Shown: piece after piece, positions 6,953 to 11,670 of the stretch
Numbering within the stretch: the first letter of the stretch is position 1
Layout of the letters: each line of letters begins with the position of its first letter
Assembly: GCA_028706735.1 (NCBI GenBank)
Contig: JAQTVS010000060.1
Location: 1 to 11,670, forward strand
From: Thiomonas sp.
GTDB lineage: Bacteria > Pseudomonadota > Gammaproteobacteria > Burkholderiales > Burkholderiaceae_C
Length of the DNA: 11,670 nt
Reading direction: 5' to 3'
Notes under the pieces: model-generated
Told to the model about the DNA's origin: nothing
Seen by the model: the letters and a program-made list of their open reading frames with translations, nothing else
The model's database searches: none
Program-made: the position numbers and the translations under genes

Positions 6953-6968
6953 TGGCACGCCAATTGTT
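6953..6968 (+). promoter_or_regulatory. Possible second sigma-54-like element
   Basis: TGGCAC-GCCAA-TTGTT has a perfect -24 block but GT instead of the usual GC at -12, so activity is doubtful. It lies 42 bp downstream of element 1. Its predicted start, near 6979, would fall just in front of the aptamer. Confidence 0.35.
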
Positions 6969-6983
6969 GATTTGCGTTTGACA

Positions 6984-7079
6984 GGGTGGCTAGGGTTCCG
7001 GCTTCTGCACGAAGTGTCTGGTCCAAGAGCCGCCCGGCCTCTCCAAGAGGCTCCACGGAGGGATAAAAGCCCGGGAGAT
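6984..7079 (+). ncRNA. ykkC-family riboswitch, guanidine-I type
   Basis: The conserved blocks of the ykkC/guanidine-I aptamer appear in order: CTAGGGTTCCG (6990-7000), GTCTGGTCCAAGAG (7016-7029) and ACGG followed by GGGATAAAAGCCCGGG and AGA (7055-7078). Variable hairpins lie between them: CTTC/GAAG (about 7002-7014) and GCCTCT/AGAGGC (7037-7051). Free guanidine binding by this class normally turns on genes for guanidine export or breakdown. Closely related ykkC subtypes bind ppGpp or PRPP, and by eye I cannot fully exclude them, but the last block fits the guanidine type best. No terminator follows. A hairpin TAAGCG-ACAC-CGCTTA (7079-7094) comes directly after it, so control may act on translation. 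The first full gene is 260 nt downstream. Confidence 0.85.
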
Positions 7080-7136
7080 AAGCGACACCGCTTACTTCCG
7101 TGCTTTGCCATTATTCCCTCACTCTCGGAGCCCGCC

Positions 7137-7166
7137 ATGTCACCAGCACCAGCCTCTTTCTTCTAG
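7137..7166 (+). other. Nine-codon open frame with ribosome site after the riboswitch
   Basis: ATG at 7137 is preceded by GGAG (7127-7130) at 6 nt and encodes MSPAPASFF before TAG. It sits about 60 nt after the aptamer, where the first regulated gene would normally start. It could be a leader peptide, or the surviving start of a gene otherwise deleted. Nothing further shows that it is translated. Confidence 0.35.
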
Positions 7167-7339
7167 CGCCGACGTCGTCATACGCCAGCGATGGCTCGCG
7201 CTACGCCCCTATCTCAAAGCATTCAGAGCTTGTCGCAATCCGTTGTGCCTACCGGGCATGTAACGGGACGCCATATTGCACAAGCACGACGAATGGAAGT
7301 CCGCGCCTTCACCGCACACAACTTCTTCAAGGAGTCCTC

Positions 7340-8650
7340 ATGTCTGCCATTTCTACTCCGCAGCAAACCTTGCTCGCCTCGAGCACCGACCTCAAGGGAC
7401 GCTGGATCCAACTCGCCCTCGGCGTTTTGTGCATGATGGCCATTTCCAGCCCGCAATATGTCTGGGCGCTGTTCACAAAACCCCTGCTGGGTCAAGTCGG
7501 TGGAAGCCTTGCTCAACTGCAGGTGACTTTTTCCATCCTGATCGTTCTGCAGACCTTCTTCTCGCCCTTTCAGGGATTTTTGGTGGACCGCTTCGGCCCG
7601 CGCCTCCTTCTGTCGCTCGGCGCCATTCTCACTGGTGCGAGCTGGGTGCTCTCCGCAAACGCCCATAGCGTGAGCGACCTGTATTTGAGCTACGGCCTGC
7701 TCGGCGGATTGGGCACCGGCATTGTTTATGTGGGCGTGGTCGGCCTGATGGTGCGCTGGTTTCCGGAGCGACGCGGCTTCGCTGTGGGCATGGTGGCTGC
7801 GGGCTACGGATTCGGCGCGATCTTGACGACTTTCCCGATCTCCTCCAGCTTGGCTTCTGTCGGCTATGCGCAAACGCTGACGCTGTTTGGTTACATCATT
7901 GGCTCGGTCGGCCTGATTGCCGCGCAAGGGCTCAAACCCCCCCCCAGTGAGTCCGCAGCGTCAACCAAGCAGGGCCCGCAAAAATCAACGGGAGTTGGCC
8001 CGGGCGCCATGCTGAAAACCCCCGTGTTCTGGCTGATGTTCGTCATGATGACCATGATGTCCACATCCGGCCTGATGGTGATTTCGCAGATGGGTGCTTT
8101 CGCGAAAGACTTCGGCGTTGCCAACGTCCTGGTCTGGGGCATGGCTGCCTTGCCGCTCGCCTTGACCATAGACCGCTTCACCAACGGACTGACGCGTCCG
8201 CTCTTTGGCTGGGTCTCTGATCGCATCGGCCGCGAGCACACCATGGCCCTTGCATTCGGCTTGGAGGCTATTGCCATGTTCGCCTGGCTGGGTCTGCGCG
8301 AGGACCCGCTTTGGTTCGTGCTGCTGTCTGGCATCGTGTTCTTTGGTTGGGGGGAGATCTTTTCTCTCTTCCCCTCGACGCTGACGGACACCTTCGGCAC
8401 CCGCCATGCCACGACAAATTATGGCTTCCTCTATATGGCACAGGGGATTGGCTCGATTCTGGGGGGGCCGATCGCCGCACTCGTTCACCAGGCGACAGGA
8501 AGTTGGGTGCCAGTCTTTGGTCTGATGATTGCACTGGACCTGACAGCTGCGCTGCTGGCCTTCTTCGTGCTGAAGTCCATGCGCTCGCGCTACCTGGCGC
8601 GGACGACGGAGCCCGCACTTGTTGCAGATGCCGTGAGCGCAGCGAAGTAA
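7340..8650 (+). CDS. MFS transporter, oxalate:formate antiporter (OFA) family
   Basis: This 436-residue inner-membrane protein has the 12-segment layout of the major facilitator superfamily. The wording SSPQYVWALFTKPL (36-49), the loop DRFGPR (83-88) and the 8-9 loop DRFTNGLTRPLFGWVSDRIGR (278-298) place it in the OFA family with OxlT. A hydrophilic central loop spans about 198-224. In OxlT, Lys355 in segment 11 (TAKG) binds oxalate; here the matching motif is YMAQG with Gln368, so dianionic oxalate is an unlikely substrate. The ATG at 7340 is chosen because AAGGAG (7329-7334) lies 5 nt upstream; the frame is open to 7100 but that part looks non-coding. As first full gene after the guanidine-I riboswitch it may move guanidine-related or amide-type nitrogen compounds; that is inference. 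Confidence 0.88.
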   Translation: MSAISTPQQTLLASSTDLKGRWIQLALGVLCMMAISSPQYVWALFTKPLLGQVGGSLAQLQVTFSILIVLQTFFSPFQGFLVDRFGPRLLLSLGAILTGASWVLSANAHSVSDLYLSYGLLGGLGTGIVYVGVVGLMVRWFPERRGFAVGMVAAGYGFGAILTTFPISSSLASVGYAQTLTLFGYIIGSVGLIAAQGLKPPPSESAASTKQGPQKSTGVGPGAMLKTPVFWLMFVMMTMMSTSGLMVISQMGAFAKDFGVANVLVWGMAALPLALTIDRFTNGLTRPLFGWVSDRIGREHTMALAFGLEAIAMFAWLGLREDPLWFVLLSGIVFFGWGEIFSLFPSTLTDTFGTRHATTNYGFLYMAQGIGSILGGPIAALVHQATGSWVPVFGLMIALDLTAALLAFFVLKSMRSRYLARTTEPALVADAVSAAK

Positions 8651-8659
8651 GCCAGGCCG

Positions 8660-9364
8660 ATGAACGCCAAAGCCCCTGAATCGGAGCGCTTTGATCGAAG
8701 AGATCTGATCCTGGGGCTGTTGGCCATTGCTTCCAGCGCAACGGATGTCATCGCCTTCGTCAAGCTGCAGCAAGTGTTCACCTCTGCCATGACCGGCAAT
8801 ACGGCCCTGCTGGGCTTGGCGCTGGGCCAGGGCAATCTGTTCGCCGCCATCCACTCCATCGTTGCACTGGCCGGGTATATCACCGGCGTCGCACTCGGGG
8901 CGGTCATTCCTCTGCGGAATGCACATCGCGATCTGCTGATGCTCCTTTGCATTGAAGCGGTTTTTCTGGGGGCATTTTTTGCTCAATGGCAAATAGTCGG
9001 CTTTCCTCTGAACGGGGCGTGGCTCTACTGCCTGATTGCGACCTCAGCCATTGGCATGGGCGTGCAGAGCGTTGCGGCCAGAAAAGTCAATCTCGACGGC
9101 ATACCGACTGTGGTCTTTACCAGCACCCTGACCAGCCTGGTCATGACGCTGATGCATGCAGGCATGCGGCGCGGATCGATTTCGATCTTCACCGCAAAGC
9201 GTCAACTTCTGGCCTTCTTGGTGTACGGATGCGGCGCCGCGATGACGGCTGTTTTATTGCTGTATGCCACCGGAATGGCGATAGCCCTGCCCCTTTTGGC
9301 TGTTGCTGCCGCCGTCCTGGTGCAGATCAGGCCGATGCGCGCAAAGAAAGCGTGCTCCCGTTGA
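8660..9364 (+). CDS. YoaK/DUF1275 family membrane protein
   Basis: This 234-residue protein has about six membrane segments. The family signature is ATDVIAFVKLQQVFTSAMTGN (27-47), with AARKVNLDGIPTVVFTSTLT (about 144-163) in the second half. DUF1275 proteins are widespread and their function is unknown; a transport role is often assumed. The ATG lies 9 bp after the transporter stop with AGG just in front, so the two are surely co-transcribed and possibly work together at the membrane. Confidence 0.85.
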   Translation: MNAKAPESERFDRRDLILGLLAIASSATDVIAFVKLQQVFTSAMTGNTALLGLALGQGNLFAAIHSIVALAGYITGVALGAVIPLRNAHRDLLMLLCIEAVFLGAFFAQWQIVGFPLNGAWLYCLIATSAIGMGVQSVAARKVNLDGIPTVVFTSTLTSLVMTLMHAGMRRGSISIFTAKRQLLAFLVYGCGAAMTAVLLLYATGMAIALPLLAVAAAVLVQIRPMRAKKACSR

Positions 9365-9434
9365 CCCCATCTTTTTCTACAGCGTTCACTGGTACTCGAC
9401 CGCGTTGCGTTCAGCACCCAACATTTTCCATCCC

Positions 9435-11030
9435 ATGCTCAATACTCTGAATGCTCTTGGCGGAATGGTCGTCGCGCCCCATCACTTGGCGGCCCAGGCC
9501 GGCCGCGATGTCCTCCTCGATGGTGGCAACGCCGTGGAGGCGATGGTTGCTGCAGCCGCCGCCATCGCTGTGGTTTATCCCCACATGAATTCCATTGGCG
9601 GCGATGGTTTTTGGCTCATTCATCGACCTGGGCACGAACCTGTGGCAATTGATGCCAGTGGCTTCGCCGCCCGATTGGCAACTCATCAGTTCTATCAGGG
9701 AATGGATGCCATTCCACCACGTGGCCCTGGGGCTGCGTTGACAGTCGCTGGCACGGTGAGCGGCTGGGACAAAGCTCTCGAATATGCACGCACCTGGTCT
9801 AAGTCCCCCATGCCCTTGAGCCGCCTCTTGCGAGATGGTATTCGTCATGCGCGAGATGGGATCGTCGTCACAGCCAGTCAGGAAGACCTCACCCGGCAAA
9901 AGCTCGATGGCTTGAAAGATGCTCCCGGCTTTTCTGACGTCTTTCTCGTGCAAGGCGAAGTCCCCCGGCGCGGCGCTGTGTTGAGACAGCCCGCCTTGAG
10001 CGTCACTCTATCCACTTTGACCGAACGGGGGCTGGACGACTTCTACCGCGGAAGCCTGGCCCTACGCATTGGCGCGGAGCTGGAACTTCTGGGCAGTCCG
10101 GTTCGGACCTCGGATCTCACCTCATATTCCGCAAAATTCGTCAAACCCTTATCCGTCCGACTCAATGACTCCACTGTCTACAACCTGCCGCCCCCGACTC
10201 AGGGCCTCGCCTCCCTGATGATTCTCGGGCTGTTCGAGCGGCTTGACATTCCGGCCACCGAAGGCGAGCGCTTTGCGCACCTCCATGGGCTGATTGAGGC
10301 GACCAAGCAGGCGTTCCGCGAGCGCAACCGCGTTGTCACTGACCCTGAACGCGTGCCTGCAGACCCTGCTCGATCGCTGACCAGCGACGCGCTGAATGCC
10401 GCCGTGCGGAAAATCGATCCAGCTGTCGCCCTTCCTTGGCCTGAACCCGCAGCGCCGGGCGACACCATCTGGATGGGAGCGATCGACCGGGACGGCTGCG
10501 CTGTCAGTTTCATCCAGAGCACCTATTGGGAGTTCGGATCAGGCGTGGTGCTCCGCGATACGGGAATCACTTGGCAGAACAGAGGAATCAGCTTCTCGCT
10601 GGATCCTGCAGACCTCAATGCCCTCGAGCCGGGCCGCAAGCCGTTTCATACCTTGAATCCGGCTCTCGCATTGTTCGACGACGGTCGCGTCATGCCCTAC
10701 GGCACCATGGGTGGAGAGGGGCAGCCTCAAACGCAAGCTGCCGTGTTCACGCGCTATGCGCGATTCGGACAGCCGCTGCAACAAGCCATCACCGCACCGC
10801 GCTGGCTGCTTGGCCGCACCTGGGGCGACGTCAGCACAAACCTGAAACTGGAGAACCGCTTTGATCCCGCGCTGGTGCAAGCCCTGCGCGCCGCCGGCCA
10901 CGACGTCGAGGTGCTCGACCAGGCCTTCAGCGACACCATGGGCCACGCCGGCGCCCTGGTCCGTCACCCCGGTGGGCGCATCGAAGGCGCAGCCGACCCG
11001 CGCAGCGATGGCGCGGCAGCGGGCCTCTGA
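9435..11030 (+). CDS. hpxW: Gamma-glutamyltransferase-like Ntn hydrolase, HpxW (oxamate amidohydrolase) type
   Basis: The 531-residue proenzyme belongs to the gamma-glutamyltransferase fold. Such proteins cut themselves before a threonine that becomes the catalytic nucleophile; here that is Thr344 in GDTIWMG, giving chains of 343 and 188 residues. The wording GDTIWMG, SFIQSTYWEFGSGVV, TGITWQNRG (377-384) and GTMGGEGQPQTQ (423-434) is that of the HpxW branch, whose Klebsiella member converts oxamate to oxalate and ammonia. The NAVEAM (32-37) and GGDGFW (55-60) motifs are also present. There is no signal peptide, so it acts in the cytoplasm. The ATG at 9435 has no clear ribosome site; a start at 9465 would lose ten residues. 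It follows the DUF1275 gene by 70 bp in the same direction. Family membership is secure; the exact substrate is inferred. Confidence 0.85.
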   Translation: MLNTLNALGGMVVAPHHLAAQAGRDVLLDGGNAVEAMVAAAAAIAVVYPHMNSIGGDGFWLIHRPGHEPVAIDASGFAARLATHQFYQGMDAIPPRGPGAALTVAGTVSGWDKALEYARTWSKSPMPLSRLLRDGIRHARDGIVVTASQEDLTRQKLDGLKDAPGFSDVFLVQGEVPRRGAVLRQPALSVTLSTLTERGLDDFYRGSLALRIGAELELLGSPVRTSDLTSYSAKFVKPLSVRLNDSTVYNLPPPTQGLASLMILGLFERLDIPATEGERFAHLHGLIEATKQAFRERNRVVTDPERVPADPARSLTSDALNAAVRKIDPAVALPWPEPAAPGDTIWMGAIDRDGCAVSFIQSTYWEFGSGVVLRDTGITWQNRGISFSLDPADLNALEPGRKPFHTLNPALALFDDGRVMPYGTMGGEGQPQTQAAVFTRYARFGQPLQQAITAPRWLLGRTWGDVSTNLKLENRFDPALVQALRAAGHDVEVLDQAFSDTMGHAGALVRHPGGRIEGAADPRSDGAAAGL

Positions 11031-11377
11031 GTAACCGCCGCATGCTCGCACCAATGCGTATTCGGTCATCCCGGCGTAAACCCACACCAGGTCCCGCGCG
11101 GGGTTGAAATGCTAAGGAGTAAACATGCTGATCAAACTGCGCAGTGCGCCCTGCACAGCGCCATAGCTTGCCCAACTTGGAACATTTGGCAGCAGAACGT
11201 GGAATCTCACATTGAAGCAAATCTCCGGCCAACGGCTACCTCCTTGCGCGGAACCAAGGGCGGGAGACTAGGCATGGACTTTGCTTTGACTTTGAAGCTG
11301 CTGCAATGCAGATTCAAAGAACCTGCTCGCTCCCCGAATCGTTAAAAAACATAAACCGAGAGCCGTACGAAAAATTT
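11031..11377 (+). other. Intergenic region between hpxW-like and DUF1028 genes
   Basis: These 347 bp contain no recognised gene. A strong ribosome site, AAGGAG (11114-11119), stands 5 nt before ATG 11125, but the frame ends after 13 codons (MLIKLRSAPCTAP, stop 11164-11166). This suggests a gene whose remainder is lost. A perfect 7-bp inverted repeat, CTTTGAA (11290-11296) and TTCAAAG (11313-11319), lies about 60 bp before the DUF1028 start and could be an operator or hairpin. Confidence 0.55.
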
Positions 11378-11548
11378 ATGACTTGGTCCATCCTAGCGCG
11401 TGATGAAGATGGCAGTTTCGGTGTCGCGATCGCCAGCCGCTTTTTTGCCGTAGGCAGCCTGTGCGTTCATACGCGAAGTCAGGTTGGCGCCGTATCCACA
11501 CAGGCGCTGATGAATCCCTTCTACGGCCCGACAGGCCTAGCGGCAATA
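11378..11548 (+). pseudogene. DUF1028 family protein, 5' part, interrupted by an insertion sequence
   Basis: Residues 1-57 read MTWSILARDEDGSFGVAIASRFFAV, then VHTRSQVGAVSTQALMNPFYGPTGLA, which is the N-terminal part of DUF1028 proteins (usually about 220-300 residues, with an Ntn-hydrolase-like fold and unknown activity). After about position 11548 the frame runs into unrelated sequence and ends at 11641, since an insertion element begins there. The ATG at 11378 is at the family's usual start; the ribosome site is weak. DUF1028 genes are found in nitrogen and amino-acid utilisation clusters, fitting its place after the hpxW-like gene. It was probably the fourth gene of the operon before disruption. 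Confidence 0.75.
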
Positions 11549-11670
11549 CTGTTCAGATACGTAGCGTCGGCTGCGGCTGATGGCGTTGATGGAGCGCTTC
11601 GCCGCGATGGCGGAGTTTGTAGTTGCTCATCTTGCGTTTGACGCCGCGCGGATTGGTTCGCCCTCGGCTG
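11549..11670 (-). mobile_element. Insertion sequence end (IS4-like), truncated by window
   Basis: Sequence resembling DUF1028 stops at about 11548, and the next bases, CTGTTCAGATACG, look like the terminal repeat of an insertion sequence. The transposase stop codon lies only 4 nt inside this boundary. The other end, the second inverted repeat and the target duplication lie outside the window, so the exact edge and the family are provisional. Confidence 0.6.
11553..11670 (-). CDS. Transposase C-terminal fragment (IS4-family-like)
   Basis: The last 39 residues of a protein enter from the right edge on the minus strand. The wording NPRGVKRKMSNYKLRHRG is the arginine- and lysine-rich tail typical of IS4-family (DDE) transposases of proteobacteria. 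The gene ends within a few bases of the element's terminus, as is common in compact insertion sequences. The catalytic residues are off the window, so whether it is intact cannot be judged. Confidence 0.62.
   Translation of the reverse strand, partial: SRGRTNPRGVKRKMSNYKLRHRGEALHQRHQPQPTLRI

Larger units (their letters stand above)
6810..7339 (+). other. Regulatory leader region of the transporter operon
   Basis: These 530 bp contain, in order, a terminator, two sigma-54-like elements, the guanidine-I aptamer, a small hairpin and a nine-codon frame. The final stretch (7167-7325) has no gene I can recognise. It could be the remains of a lost first gene or a long 5' leader. Confidence 0.6.

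Noticed and set aside
6978..6983. TTGACA as a -35 box for sigma-70
   Set aside because: No fitting -10 follows at 16-18 bp, and that position falls inside the riboswitch aptamer.
7268..7283. Possible sigma-54 site just before the transporter
   Set aside because: Only the minimal GG and the TTGCA block match; the rest of the -24 block (GGGACG) is wrong.
7254..7290. mini-ykkC (guanidine-II) motif
   Set aside because: A single GGGACGCC occurs without the paired hairpins with ACGR loops that define that class.
7223..8992. Long minus-strand open frames opposite the transporter
   Set aside because: They are shadows of the MFS and DUF1275 genes, with low-complexity composition and no motif.

Overview
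The window looks like chromosomal DNA of a nitrogen-fixing betaproteobacterium, probably Burkholderiales. The basis is a typical nifE with a sigma-54 promoter, an A1-type cytochrome oxidase gene, a DUF2244 gene next to it, and GC-rich coding sequence. No rRNA, tRNA, CRISPR or replication origin was seen. All identifications come from reading motifs by eye, not from database searches.

Left half (1-6161, all minus strand). The 5' end of nifE (1-1080) runs off the left edge. It follows a -24/-12 promoter at 1115-1130 and marks the flank of a nif cluster. Upstream lies a compact three-gene unit: ctaD (cytochrome oxidase subunit I, 2731-4362), a Crp/Fnr regulator with FNR-like cysteines (1942-2700) and a DUF2244 membrane protein (1437-1949), with a 30-bp gap and then an 8-bp overlap. 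No subunit II or III gene is present. The ctaD leader carries an FNR-like box (4529-4542) and a 9-bp inverted repeat (4393-4429). Further upstream are two back-to-back hairpins (4596-4671), then a decayed recD2-type helicase fragment (4817-5049) whose ATG overlaps the stop of a J-domain protein gene (5046-6161).

Middle (6162-7339). This is mostly non-coding: an AT-rich stretch, a 5'-truncated alpha/beta hydrolase remnant (6516-6809) with a terminator, then two sigma-54-like promoter elements and a clear ykkC/guanidine-I riboswitch aptamer (about 6984-7079).

Right half (7340-11670, plus strand). Downstream of the riboswitch are an OFA-family MFS transporter (7340-8650), a DUF1275/YoaK membrane protein (8660-9364), a cytoplasmic gamma-glutamyltransferase-like Ntn hydrolase of the HpxW (oxamate amidohydrolase) type (9435-11030), and the start of a DUF1028 gene (11378-about 11548). 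The DUF1028 gene is cut by an insertion sequence whose transposase C-terminus reads inward from the right edge. The sequence suggests a nitrogen-controlled, guanidine-responsive operon combining uptake or efflux with amide hydrolysis. The transporter lacks the lysine that oxalate transporters of its family use, so its substrate is probably not oxalate. This operon is the most interesting part of the window.
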